A stretch of DNA of 64,000 bases, from positions 14,120-78,119 of the forward strand of contig JBCCQA010000026.1 in NCBI GenBank assembly GCA_039024635.1, in the 5' to 3' direction. Every line of letters starts with the position of its first letter. Position 1 is the first letter of the stretch. Shown here piece by piece: positions 37,459 to 46,714 of the stretch. The position numbers and the translations under genes were made by a program. Source of the stretch: Kuafuiihalomonas sp039024635. GTDB lineage: Bacteria; Myxococcota; Kuafuiibacteriia; Kuafuiibacteriales; Kuafuiibacteriaceae. The notes under the pieces are model-generated. The model was not told where the DNA came from, ran no database searches, and saw nothing but the letters and a program-made list of their open reading frames with translations.

Positions 37459-39219
37459 CTAGTCGACGGCCAAAAACCCGAAGCCGTGGGCTTCGAGTTC
37501 GACCTTAAGGCCACCGTCTTCGGCCTCGACCCGCGTCAGCCCCTCGCCCAGGAGTCTGTTGGCCGCGCCGTCGACATCGACCGTCATAGGACCCGAGGCC
37601 GACCCATCGAAGTTGGCCACGAAGAGCACGCGCCGACCATCAAAGCTCCGAAGAACTGCTGTGCCTCCTCTACCGCCTCCCTCTCGTGGTGGGAGCTCAA
37701 TGTCCCCGATGGTCAAGGAGGCCTGAGTGCGCCGGAGCCGAATGAGGTCTCGATAGAGCGTCCAGAGGCTACCTTCGGTGTCGCGCTGGGCGGCGATGCT
37801 GACCCCGTCCTCCTCCTGGGCCGTATGCCAGGGCGTGGCCGAGCTGAAGCCGCCGTTTGGCGCAGCCGCGTCCCAGCGCATCGGCGTCCGCTTGTCTTCG
37901 TCTCGATCGCTCGGCCCTCCCAACATGCCGAGTTCTTCGCCGTAATAGACGAAGGGCGTCCCGGGCACCGCGAAGAGGGCGGCTGCAGCCACTCGCATCT
38001 TACCAGGATCACCGCCCAGGATCCTCATGACCCTCGGCATGTCGTGGTTGGTGAGGAAGGGCGCTTCGAAGGCAAGGTCGTCGTAGATGCTGGCGGCGGA
38101 GCGTAGATTCTGTTCGAAACCAGCTCGGGTGCCGTCGTTGGCCGACTCCAGAATCGCGCCCGCGGTGTCGAAGCCGAAGGCGAGCTGAAACTCGTCGCCT
38201 CCGTCGCCATAGAACTCGTTCACCGTGCGCTTGTTGGTCCAGACCTCGGCCACGTAGAGCGCCTCTGGGTGCTCGGCCAAACCCCGGCGCACGCTCTTGA
38301 AGAAGGCGTGGGACTCCGGCTGGTCCGAGAGGACGCCGTCCTCGCTCTCGAAGAAGTGGCGGGCCGCGTCGACGCGAAAGCCGGCAACGCCCTTGTCGAG
38401 CCAAAAGTCCATGGCGCCGACGAGCTCGCTTTCTACCTCGGGGTTGGCGAGGTTGAGATCCGGCATGCCGCTCCAAAAGAGCCCGTAGTAGTAGCCAGAG
38501 CTCGTTTGGTGCCAGACGGGTCCTGAGCCCCAGGGCTGCGTCCAGCCCGGGTTGGTGTCGCGCCAGCTATAGAACGCGCGGTAGGGGCTGTCTGGTCCGG
38601 TTCGGGCCGAAGTGAACCACGGATGCTGCACTGAGGAGTGGTTCATCACGAAGTCGATGATGACGCGGATACCTCGGGCCTCGGCCGCCTCGAGGAAGGC
38701 TTCGAATTCGGCCAGGGTGCCGTAGTCCGGATTGACGCTCCGGTAATCCAGCACGTCGTAGCCGTGGTAGCTCGGCGATCGGTGGATGGGCATGAGCCAG
38801 ATGCCTGTCACGCCGAGGTCGGTGTTGGTCGACGGATCGCCATCGTTGAGGACGTCCAGCTTCTCTGTCATCCCAACGAAATCGCCCACGCCGTCGCCAT
38901 CGCTGTCGGCGAAACTCCGGACGAAGATCTCGTAGAAGACGGCGTCCTTCCACCAATCCGTTCCGGCGGGAGTTTCTTGCTCGATGGATTCCGAGGCGTC
39001 AGGGGTGCTGGACACCGCTTGATGACCGCAGGAGAGACTGCTTCCCACGAGCCCGCCTAGCGCGGTGCAGCAAGCCCAGGGTCCGACGCGGGCTGCGGTC
39101 GACTTGGTCGAAAAAATGGACCTCGCGCGGATAAAAACGTCCAGACCAGTCAAGAATAAAAGTGCTCTGCCCCAAATCGAAGGCTTGAAAAACCGCGTCC
39201 AACGGCAGAAATTCCGCAT
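37459..39219 (-). CDS. secreted alpha-amylase-type GH13 enzyme
   Basis: 586 residues as drawn. GH13 regions: DFVMNHSS (I), GFRVDAARHF (II, nucleophile Asp), LYVAEVW (III, acid/base Glu) and FLTNHDM (IV). The start of the barrel, WWKDAVFYEIFVRSFADSDGDGVGDF, is typical of oligosaccharide-active members with a calcium site. The start is uncertain: the expected signal region (about GPWACCTALGGLVGSSLSC) has no ATG, GTG or TTG directly ahead, so an ATG at 39219 or 39231 is used, or an unusual ATT near 39115. It is divergent from the glucodextranase-like gene. Confidence 0.88.
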   Translation of the reverse strand: MRNFCRWTRFFKPSIWGRALLFLTGLDVFIRARSIFSTKSTAARVGPWACCTALGGLVGSSLSCGHQAVSSTPDASESIEQETPAGTDWWKDAVFYEIFVRSFADSDGDGVGDFVGMTEKLDVLNDGDPSTNTDLGVTGIWLMPIHRSPSYHGYDVLDYRSVNPDYGTLAEFEAFLEAAEARGIRVIIDFVMNHSSVQHPWFTSARTGPDSPYRAFYSWRDTNPGWTQPWGSGPVWHQTSSGYYYGLFWSGMPDLNLANPEVESELVGAMDFWLDKGVAGFRVDAARHFFESEDGVLSDQPESHAFFKSVRRGLAEHPEALYVAEVWTNKRTVNEFYGDGGDEFQLAFGFDTAGAILESANDGTRAGFEQNLRSAASIYDDLAFEAPFLTNHDMPRVMRILGGDPGKMRVAAAALFAVPGTPFVYYGEELGMLGGPSDRDEDKRTPMRWDAAAPNGGFSSATPWHTAQEEDGVSIAAQRDTEGSLWTLYRDLIRLRRTQASLTIGDIELPPREGGGRGGTAVLRSFDGRRVLFVANFDGSASGPMTVDVDGAANRLLGEGLTRVEAEDGGLKVELEAHGFGFLAVD

Positions 39220-39229
39220 TCTAAGCCCC

Positions 39230-40108
39230 ATGTTTGGTCGTACTTGCCCTTTTGGCTCTTCTGTTCTCCGCAGCATCGTTCCTCTCCTCATTACCGCTTG
39301 CAGCAGCGGAGGTGGGGGAGCCGTAACTAACTCGACCTCTGACAGCAACATGGTGGTCCTTCAGGACCCCGCCAACGACGACAAGGGGCCGGGCACCTAC
39401 ACCTATCCGTCCAACCCCGTGTACACCCCTGGCTCCTTCGACCTTCGTTCCCTCGAAGTCGAGGCGAAGGGCTCTACGGTCGAGTTTCGCGTGGAGGTCG
39501 ATCAGCGCATCGACGACGCCTGGGACAGCAAGGCTTGGGGCGGCAACGGCTTCTCCATTCAGATGGCCTTCATCCACATCGACACAGGCGAAGGGGGCGC
39601 GACGACTGGGATGCCGGGAACGAACGTTCGCTTTGCCGAGGACCAGGCATGGAACAAGGTCGTCATCATCAGCCCGCAGGGTCCGACGCGGGTGAACAGC
39701 GAGGTCGATGCCAAGGCTCCGGACGTGAAGGACCTCGTCATCGTGCCGAAGCTGACCAGGGCCCGTGGTCGTACCCTGACCGCGGTCGTCTCTACCGAGG
39801 ACCTCGGCGGATTGCCCAGCGAGGGATGGGGCTACCAGGTGTTGATGCAGTCCAACGAGGGATTTCCGGGCAAGACCGATCTCCTCACCCGCAAGGTCAA
39901 CGAGTTCGAGGGTGAGCATCGTTTCGGCGGCGGCACCGACTTCGACAACGACCCCCACGTGATGGACATCTTCGCGGGCAGCGCCAAGGGCGCGGCGGGC
40001 GAGGTCCAGGCCCAGTACGACGCCTTGGCGGCCTACAACTCCGACGCGGGAGAGGATGCGACGGCTGAAGACCTCGCCGTCGTCCCCATGATCTACCCCG
40101 GTTCCTGA
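39230..40108 (+). CDS. lipoprotein with glucodextranase-C-like (DOMON-fold) domain, paralogue 1
   Basis: 292 residues. Lipobox ITAC (Cys24), then a short Gly-rich linker. The domain begins VLQDPANDDKGPGTYTYPSNPVY..GSFDLRSLEVE and continues with VEFRVEVDQ, IHIDTGEGG, MPGTNVRF and SEGWGYQVLMQSNE, ending with a short charged tail. This matches the C-terminal module of glucodextranase and amylopullulanase enzymes. Relatives in this window are at 45536-46714 and 53350-54183. It probably binds alpha-glucans at the surface, without catalytic activity. It heads the plus-strand run to malG. Confidence 0.85.
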   Translation: MFGRTCPFGSSVLRSIVPLLITACSSGGGGAVTNSTSDSNMVVLQDPANDDKGPGTYTYPSNPVYTPGSFDLRSLEVEAKGSTVEFRVEVDQRIDDAWDSKAWGGNGFSIQMAFIHIDTGEGGATTGMPGTNVRFAEDQAWNKVVIISPQGPTRVNSEVDAKAPDVKDLVIVPKLTRARGRTLTAVVSTEDLGGLPSEGWGYQVLMQSNEGFPGKTDLLTRKVNEFEGEHRFGGGTDFDNDPHVMDIFAGSAKGAAGEVQAQYDALAAYNSDAGEDATAEDLAVVPMIYPGS

Positions 40109-40144
40109 TCGGGTCCCTCAGAACTATCCCGAGGACACGATCCA

Positions 40145-42160
40145 ATGAACCGACTCAGCACGACCTTGCTTGGTGCCGCGCTCGTGGCCGCCGTGGGGTC
40201 GTCCCCGGCCTTGGCCGACTCGGACAACTTCGAGCTCAACGGCCGGGTCTACACGAAGTACCTGTACAAGAACGACAACACCCGCGGCTGTCTCTCGCTG
40301 TCGAACCCCTTCTGGCCGGACAACATCGGTGGCGGCAACGGCGTGTGTACCGAGTTTGAGCTCAATATCCTCGGCCGCGTCTCCAAGTACGTCACGACGG
40401 GCATTCGCCTTAAGAGCCGCTTCGGCGCCCTGTGGCAGGGCTGGTGGGAGAACGGTGACACTCGCTGGGACTTCCCAAACGACACTTTGTTTCGGGAAGA
40501 CACCTCGGGTGAGTCGCTGGGCATGAACCACGCCCAGTACATGAAGCTGCGCGGAGCCTACATTCGAGCAAACCTCCCCCTCCCGACCGTCAACTACGTC
40601 CACATCGGCTCGACCGACTTCAGCATGTTCAATGAGTGGACCATCGGCAAGGCTCGCTTCATCGACCGCGACAACGGCAACGGTGTCTTCGTAAACGGAC
40701 AGTTCGGCAATCGAGCACGCTACCACTTTGGCGCCATCGCTTTGCCCAAGCTCTTCGTTGGCCCCCGGTGGACGACGGGTCTCAGGGATGCGGATCCGCT
40801 GGCAGGCTTCTGGGGCGCTGACTGGGCCTGGGGCGGCAAAGTGGAGATCGACCCGACCGACGACCTTTCTGTCCGCACCATCCTCACTTACATCCACGAC
40901 TGGGAAGCCGACCCCAACGATCCCGATCTCACCGGTGAGTCGGACGAGCTTCGCAACACCGACCGCGCGATCGACTGGGTCGAGCGTTTCCAGGCCTTCA
41001 ACTCCACCGTCGACTTTCGATACACGCCGGAGTTCGCCGACTTCCTCAGCCTGACCGGCCTTGGTGCCTTTTCCGCCACCCGCCCCAACTTCGAGACCGC
41101 CACCAACGCTGTGCAAAATGACCAGGGGTTCAGCCCCATTCTCTATCTGCAGGACGAGAACGGCGAGTCCATCTGGGCCACGAGCTTTGCCGTCAAGGCC
41201 TTGCTTGAACTCTACGATCCTTTCGACATCGGTTTGTCCTTCAAGGCCGAGTACTTCAACATCGGCGAGAACTTCAACGCTGTCTTCGGGTCACGCCGAG
41301 AGGCTGACGTTCTGCTGACCGATGGCTTCGTTGGCCGAGGCTTCATCGATGGCGGCCAGCTACCGACCTTGAATCTCGCCAACGAGTTCGTCGACTTCGA
41401 CGAGCCTTGGTACGAGTCGGTCATCGGCTGGCACGGGGCAACGGGCCTCTTCGAGTTCGTGCAGGGCGGCTTTACCTCCAGCCTCGAAGGCACATTCGTG
41501 GAGTTCAACACCGACGCCCAAAACAGAGATGTCGACAATCAGTACCCCGACTTTCTCTTCACTGACGGCTTCCTCGACCCCTACGCCTTCACCGCGGATC
41601 GCGACTACGCGAACATTTTCGATCGAGGAGCCGACCCTCGCAGCGTCTACGCGGAGTTTCAGGAACGGGAGTCGTTCATTGGTGTCCTGAAGTCCGAGTA
41701 CCTCATTCCCAATATCCCCTTCATGGAGCGCTTCGTCGCACGGACCAAGTTCAAGTTCATTCATGACTCGGACCGGCGGCGTCTCACCAACAACGATGGT
41801 TCCGAGCGTACGAGCGATGACTATATGGGCAACATGCTTCTGGGCTTCGCCTTCCTAGATGCCCAGTGGACCAATGCCTTCAGCACCGGGCTCGGCTACG
41901 AGTTTTCGTACTGGGACGAGCAGAATCGCTCGGGCACACAGGAGACCTTCTTCGCCGACTACGAGACCTATATCCACGTCGTCCGAGCGACGCTGGGCTA
42001 CAACTTCGGAGGCCTGACATTCAACTACCTGATCGAGCACTACAGAAAGGACCAGATCCGGGACGCCCCGGCCGATGTGGTCAGCTTGGGTCCTGATCCG
42101 CTGTCCGATCAGAAGTGGCGAGTCTGGCGAGCCAAAGCCACCGTGGAGGTGAGCTTCTGA
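40145..42160 (+). CDS. outer-membrane beta-barrel, candidate maltodextrin channel
   Basis: 671 residues with a cleavable signal peptide (MNRLSTTLLGAALVAAVGSSPALA). The mature part is made of alternating beta strands (FELNGRVYTKYLYKN, VTTGIRLKSRFG, FEFVQGGFTSSLEG) and ends in Phe (KATVEVSF), the usual outer-membrane insertion signal. It starts 36 nt after the glucodextranase-like gene and its stop overlaps the next possible start. I do not recognise a specific porin family. Its place between surface proteins and the Mal importer suggests that it passes starch oligosaccharides; that is inference. Confidence 0.82.
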   Translation: MNRLSTTLLGAALVAAVGSSPALADSDNFELNGRVYTKYLYKNDNTRGCLSLSNPFWPDNIGGGNGVCTEFELNILGRVSKYVTTGIRLKSRFGALWQGWWENGDTRWDFPNDTLFREDTSGESLGMNHAQYMKLRGAYIRANLPLPTVNYVHIGSTDFSMFNEWTIGKARFIDRDNGNGVFVNGQFGNRARYHFGAIALPKLFVGPRWTTGLRDADPLAGFWGADWAWGGKVEIDPTDDLSVRTILTYIHDWEADPNDPDLTGESDELRNTDRAIDWVERFQAFNSTVDFRYTPEFADFLSLTGLGAFSATRPNFETATNAVQNDQGFSPILYLQDENGESIWATSFAVKALLELYDPFDIGLSFKAEYFNIGENFNAVFGSRREADVLLTDGFVGRGFIDGGQLPTLNLANEFVDFDEPWYESVIGWHGATGLFEFVQGGFTSSLEGTFVEFNTDAQNRDVDNQYPDFLFTDGFLDPYAFTADRDYANIFDRGADPRSVYAEFQERESFIGVLKSEYLIPNIPFMERFVARTKFKFIHDSDRRRLTNNDGSERTSDDYMGNMLLGFAFLDAQWTNAFSTGLGYEFSYWDEQNRSGTQETFFADYETYIHVVRATLGYNFGGLTFNYLIEHYRKDQIRDAPADVVSLGPDPLSDQKWRVWRAKATVEVSF

Positions 42161-42195
42161 TGAGAAACGACAATCGAGAAAGGAATCGAAACGAC

Positions 42196-43587
42196 ATGCA
42201 TCGTATCGTCACAGCCGGCGCATTCGCCTGTTTTAGCCTCACTGCCTGCGGTCTAGAGGGGGCCATTCATGAGATCTTCGATACCGAGCACGAACCGCTC
42301 GCCACCGTCATCGAGGGAAACATGGACAACATGCCAACCGACGATCAGTTCTTTCTGATAACGGCAGACGGCGGCGAGTTGTTTCCCATTGCGGCCGACA
42401 TCGACCGGGCGGCAGGAACCTTCGAGCTCAACTTCGAAGCCATCTCTCAACGCAACGCACTCTTGGTTGCAGCCGAAGGCGAGAAGCGCTTGATGCGCTA
42501 CATACCCTTCATTGAACCAAACGAGCGGATCGAAGGTATCAACCTGAACTCGGTCAGCACGGCTGGTACCTTGATCCTGCAAACCGCCATGTCGGCTCAG
42601 AACAAGGCGCCTCAGACTCTCGAGGCAAGCTTGGTCGAGGCCTTTCTCGACGACGTCGAGGCGCCCAACGCCGAGAATCAACCGGTGGTCGACTTCGTGG
42701 ACGCTGTCATCAACGCTGCCGATGGCCTGGGCGAAGGCAACCCCTGGGTGACGCCGGTCTACACTTCGAGCGGGGCCGTGAGCGTCAGCGCCATGAATCC
42801 CACCTGGTGGGCCGACAAGGGCGACCAGGTTACCCAGAGTCTAAGCGAGTTCGATGCTGCGCTGTGGGGAGCCGCCCAAGTCGTAAACTTCGAGGGCTGC
42901 ATCGACCCAACGCTCATCAGAGTCGTGCTGGAGGTCGTCGTGGCGGAGCCCCGGCTCGACGGCAGCTGCACGCCCATCACCCAAACCTACAGTCGTTGGG
43001 TGACCGACCAGCCCAATGCACGGATGTTCTTCGTCGGCGGTGTGCACGAAGAATCTTTCATCCAGGATGCAATCATCGACCAAGCCATGGGAAACAGCGG
43101 AAACTCTTGGCAACCCAACACCGTTCCCATGTTCGACGACGGCACCAACGGAGACGCCGTGGCCGACGACAACATATGGACCTTGACCTTCGACATGCCT
43201 CGGCCGGGCGGCACGGCCGAGAACCCCGAGCCGATGCGCGTCGGCTACAAGTTCACCTGGGGTCTGCAGGGTGACCGCTGGACGGGCACTGAAGAGTGGC
43301 CGGGCAACCAACGCATTCTAGAGATCGTCGACGTCAACGGAGACAACTTCGTCTACCGACGGGACTCCTTCGGAGACGAGCGCTCGAACAAAGACATCGG
43401 CAACCTCCAGTACGGCAACGTAAACTGGGGCGATGACTTCAACAACGACGGGATTCCCGAAACCTACGAGCAGCCGCTCCACACGAGCGCGGAGCCTTCG
43501 GGCTGCTACGCGGAGTTTGCATCCCCCCAGGGCATCGGCCCCAAGCTGGACGAGACCGCCCAGCCGGGCATGTGCCCCGAGATCTGA
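42196..43587 (+). CDS. surface lipoprotein with choice-of-anchor-X/starch-binding-like domain
   Basis: 463 residues from the ATG of MHRIVTAGAFACFSLTAC, lipobox LTAC (Cys18); an ATG at 42160 overlapping the barrel stop would add 12 residues. The middle part carries PMFDDGTNGDAVADDNIWTLTF, VGYKFTWGLQGDRWTGTEEWPGNQR and a final NDGIPETYEQP, patterns seen in CBM20/CBM48-like beta domains of starch-binding lipoproteins. An N-terminal helical/beta part of about 200 residues is unrecognised. It may play the role that SusE/F proteins have in Bacteroides. Confidence 0.75.
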   Translation: MHRIVTAGAFACFSLTACGLEGAIHEIFDTEHEPLATVIEGNMDNMPTDDQFFLITADGGELFPIAADIDRAAGTFELNFEAISQRNALLVAAEGEKRLMRYIPFIEPNERIEGINLNSVSTAGTLILQTAMSAQNKAPQTLEASLVEAFLDDVEAPNAENQPVVDFVDAVINAADGLGEGNPWVTPVYTSSGAVSVSAMNPTWWADKGDQVTQSLSEFDAALWGAAQVVNFEGCIDPTLIRVVLEVVVAEPRLDGSCTPITQTYSRWVTDQPNARMFFVGGVHEESFIQDAIIDQAMGNSGNSWQPNTVPMFDDGTNGDAVADDNIWTLTFDMPRPGGTAENPEPMRVGYKFTWGLQGDRWTGTEEWPGNQRILEIVDVNGDNFVYRRDSFGDERSNKDIGNLQYGNVNWGDDFNNDGIPETYEQPLHTSAEPSGCYAEFASPQGIGPKLDETAQPGMCPEI

Positions 43588-43636
43588 ACTCGAAGGCTAT
43601 GACCTTCGTTCTTTGAAAGAAGCGAGGAAAAGAAAG

Positions 43637-45478
43637 ATGAAAAAGATTGGAACCATGATGGTCGCTGGCCTGTGCACCTTCGTGCTGGCCTGCGGCGAGA
43701 GCGAAAGCGACAACGGAACCGGCAGCGGCAACGGAAGCGGCAACGGCAGCGGCAACGGGTCGGGCAACGGAAGTGGCAACGGAAGTGGCAATGGCAACGG
43801 CGGGATGATGGACGACTTCATCCTCCTCACCTTCACGATTGACGACACCGCCAACCAGACCTACGACCCGACCGACAACTTGGTGTGGCAGGGTGACTTT
43901 GGCTACGACCCGATGACCAACCAGATTGACCTGAGTGGAACCTGGGGCGGCACACGTCCCAAGCTCTTTGACAACGGCCCCGAGAGCGAGGGCGGCAACG
44001 AGCCCGACGGCGCCACCGCCAACGATGGAATTTGGTCAGTCGGCATTCTGGTCCCCTCGGACGATGTATCCGAGGCCATCACCCGTGAGTACGGTGCGCT
44101 TCGTAACGCAGGCGCAATCGACGGAACCGACCTGGCTGCTTCGGCGGACGGAGCCGAGTGGATCTGGAACCAGCCAAGCAACGGGTCCTTTACCATCAAC
44201 CCGGGTGACACCCGGGTCGACGCCGCGCCCTTGACCATCACGCCCTTCGGCAACAACGACATTCGCCACACCATCAACCTGAACCAGGTCGACGCAGCAC
44301 GATTCAACTGCACGGTCGCGACCATCAAGTCGTCGGTATGGGGCTGGAACATCGAGGCTATGAACGACCTCGGCGACGGCGTCTTTCAGATCACGCTGGG
44401 AGAGATCGTGGCCACCCGTAAGCACGAAGGTCTGCTGTCCAATGGCGTAACCGCCGAGTTCGTCTACGAGTTCGACAACTGCGACGTCATGGGAAACATG
44501 ATCGACGACGTCGAGTACAAGAACGAGGATGCGAGCCAGGCTGAGTCCATTGGCGTCATGGTCGAGCTCAGCAGCGATGGCGGCGCGAACTGGACTGTTG
44601 CCACTATCGACGTCGTCGATGCCAACGGGAACACCGCCGTGACCACGGGGGGCATGGCGCCCGACAACTTCTTCCGCGTCTCGTTCAGCATCGACGACTC
44701 GGCCAACCAGACATACGACGCCACCGACAATCTGGCCTGGCAGGGCGACTTTGGCTTCGACGGTGTGGATCAGATGGACCTGAACGGCACTTGGGGCGGC
44801 AATCGTCCTCGACTCTTCGATGATGGAACTCACGGGGACGCCGTTGCCGGCGACAGCATCTGGACGGTAGAGCTCAAGATCCCGGAGGATGCCTTCGACG
44901 AAGAGATCACCCGTGAATACGGCGCTCTTCGCGGCAACACGGAGATCGACGCCAACACCGTCGACGCAGACGGCCAGTGGATTTGGAACCAGCCTGCCAA
45001 TGGTTCCTTCACCGTCAGCCCCAACGGCTCCCGGTCGGTCGTGGCTGTTCCATTGACCATCACGCCTTTCGGCAATAACGACATCCGGCACACGATCGAC
45101 CTCAATCAGGTCGACCCCAACCGGTTCAACTGCACGACCGCGACCATCAAGTCGTCGGTATGGGGTTGGAACATCGAAGAGATGAACGACCTCGGTAACG
45201 GCATCTTCCAGATCACTCTGGGTGAGATCGTGGCCACCCGTAAGCACGAAGGCCTGCTCTCAGGCGGCGTCACAGCCGAGTTCGTCTATGAGTTCGACAA
45301 CTGTGACTTCATGGGCAACCCGATTGACAACGTCGAGTACAAGACCGAGGACGCCAGCCAAGCCGAGACGACGGGCATCACCGTCGAGCTGAGCAGCAAC
45401 GGCGGCGAGACTTGGGACATGGCCAACATCGACATCGTGGGAGGCAACGGCAATACGGCCGTGACGACCGCGAACTGA
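43637..45478 (+). CDS. surface lipoprotein with two duplicated starch-binding-like domains
   Basis: 613 residues. Lipobox VLAC (Cys19), then a (GSGN)n linker to about residue 55. Two long tandem copies of about 275 residues follow, very alike: IDDTANQTYDPTDNLVWQGDFG...TREYGALR...IWNQPSNGSFT...LTITPFGNNDIRHTINLNQV...NCTVATIKSSVWGWNIE...TRKHEGLL, and the second with matching segments. The first parts resemble CBM20/CBM25-type starch-binding modules. It likely binds glucan at the cell surface. The strong similarity suggests a fairly recent internal duplication. Confidence 0.8.
   Translation: MKKIGTMMVAGLCTFVLACGESESDNGTGSGNGSGNGSGNGSGNGSGNGSGNGNGGMMDDFILLTFTIDDTANQTYDPTDNLVWQGDFGYDPMTNQIDLSGTWGGTRPKLFDNGPESEGGNEPDGATANDGIWSVGILVPSDDVSEAITREYGALRNAGAIDGTDLAASADGAEWIWNQPSNGSFTINPGDTRVDAAPLTITPFGNNDIRHTINLNQVDAARFNCTVATIKSSVWGWNIEAMNDLGDGVFQITLGEIVATRKHEGLLSNGVTAEFVYEFDNCDVMGNMIDDVEYKNEDASQAESIGVMVELSSDGGANWTVATIDVVDANGNTAVTTGGMAPDNFFRVSFSIDDSANQTYDATDNLAWQGDFGFDGVDQMDLNGTWGGNRPRLFDDGTHGDAVAGDSIWTVELKIPEDAFDEEITREYGALRGNTEIDANTVDADGQWIWNQPANGSFTVSPNGSRSVVAVPLTITPFGNNDIRHTIDLNQVDPNRFNCTTATIKSSVWGWNIEEMNDLGNGIFQITLGEIVATRKHEGLLSGGVTAEFVYEFDNCDFMGNPIDNVEYKTEDASQAETTGITVELSSNGGETWDMANIDIVGGNGNTAVTTAN
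43716..43803 (+). repeat. tandem 12-bp repeat encoding a Gly-Ser-Gly-Asn linker
   Basis: Near-perfect repeats of ggaagcggcaac and variants encode GSGNGSGNG after the lipid anchor. Similar but shorter linkers occur in the pullulanase (33979-34045) and the GH13 lipoprotein at 31867-33666. It is a flexible tether, prone to slippage in length. Confidence 0.8.
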
Positions 45479-45486
45479 TTGGCTGA

Positions 45487-45515
45487 AGCGCCGGCCCTCC
45501 AGGGGGGCCGGCGCT
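45487..45515 (+). terminator. strong hairpin inside the starch operon
   Basis: An 11-bp perfect GC stem (45487-45497 with 45505-45515, loop TCCAGGG) eight nt after the stop of the duplicated lipoprotein. No T-run follows, so it could be a partial terminator or an mRNA stabiliser that sets higher expression of the upstream surface proteins than of the Mal genes. Confidence 0.6.
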
Positions 45516-45535
45516 CACTTATTCCTACGGGACGT

Positions 45536-46714
45536 ATGATGAGTGCCGCCGCCACCGTGCTGCTGATGGCCGTCGCTGGCTCCGTGACCTTTTCGGATCC
45601 ACGGTATGACGACCGAGGCACTGGCAGATACGTCTACCCCATCGGAACTTGGTACCAGCGCGGCGACTTCGATCTCAGAGCACTTACCGTTCAGGAAGAC
45701 GGTGACTTCGTCGTCTTCAAGGTTCGAATGGATCGTCCCTTCACACGACCAAGCCGTGTCCAGCTGACCGAGCACCGTGCGCTGGAGTACGAGACCGAGA
45801 TCTACGTCCAGAACATCGACATCTACATCGATACGAGTCCAACCATCGGCGAGACGGAAGGCGTACCTGGACGCAACGTTCAATTCCATCCCCACGAGGC
45901 CTGGGATCGAGCCATCGTATTGACGCCCCAGCCTTATGTCGTTCGTCAGTCTCTGCGGAAATGGAAGCCCGCTGCCGAATGGGTCGTACCAGATACTATT
46001 CGCTCCCGCGGACCCGAGGTGTGGGTTCGCGTCCCGGTGCATTGGCTAGGAAGCTATCCTCGGTCGGACTGGGGCTATCAGGTCGTGGTGACCGGCGCAC
46101 TTCTTCAGACCAACTTCGAGGTCTTCGATCGAGTCACCAACGCGGTGGCAGCGAACGCCCTCACCATGCCGGTCTATGGCGTGGCCGAGGTTCAAGCGTT
46201 CGGTGGAGGCGAGCTCGACCGTCGACAGCCTCGCGCCGTCGACATCCTGAATCCACCCGACCGGAGTCAGTTCGTGCTGCTTCAGAACTGGAACGACGAG
46301 CACTTCGCGGCCCTGCCCATGGTCCGAGCCGGAGCACCGTTGGCACCCGAGAAGGCGGCCCCGGCGCCTAGCATTGGGACGGGCTCGCCGACTACAGACG
46401 AGGGCCCGGTCTTGCCCCGGCTCGAAGCCACCCTCCAGGCGCCATCGACATCATCGACCGCGCCCACGCCCACGAGCCCTTACCTAATCACCAAAGTCCT
46501 CGACGTGAGCGGTCAGCACGCCGTCCTGGCGCCACTTTCCGTCACCATTCCCGACTTCAAGTTCGGAGAGGTCCTTTCCAATGGTGAGGTCGTTGGACGG
46601 GTCGTTGTGACGGGTACCTATCCGAAGTTCATGGAGGTCACGGTCGTCAAAGGCCTGGATCGAATTCGAGTTGGGTCCAGCATCCGATTCAAGAACCCTC
46701 TGGAGAGCCAATGA
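45536..46714 (+). CDS. secreted glucodextranase-C-like protein, paralogue 2
   Basis: 392 residues from MMSAAATVLLMAVAGS, a plain signal peptide. The core domain repeats the pattern of its paralogues: FSDPRYDDRGTGRYVYPIGTWYQRGDFDLRALTVQE, VPGRNVQFHPHEAWDRAIVLTPQP and SDWGYQVVVTGA, ALTMPVYGVAE. After a Pro/Thr-rich linker (about 300-330) a small beta domain follows (VTIPDFKFGEVLSNGEVVGRVVVTG). The malE start lies in its stop region (overlap of four nt), so it is co-expressed with the importer. It probably presents or binds alpha-glucan in the periplasm. Confidence 0.82.
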   Translation: MMSAAATVLLMAVAGSVTFSDPRYDDRGTGRYVYPIGTWYQRGDFDLRALTVQEDGDFVVFKVRMDRPFTRPSRVQLTEHRALEYETEIYVQNIDIYIDTSPTIGETEGVPGRNVQFHPHEAWDRAIVLTPQPYVVRQSLRKWKPAAEWVVPDTIRSRGPEVWVRVPVHWLGSYPRSDWGYQVVVTGALLQTNFEVFDRVTNAVAANALTMPVYGVAEVQAFGGGELDRRQPRAVDILNPPDRSQFVLLQNWNDEHFAALPMVRAGAPLAPEKAAPAPSIGTGSPTTDEGPVLPRLEATLQAPSTSSTAPTPTSPYLITKVLDVSGQHAVLAPLSVTIPDFKFGEVLSNGEVVGRVVVTGTYPKFMEVTVVKGLDRIRVGSSIRFKNPLESQ

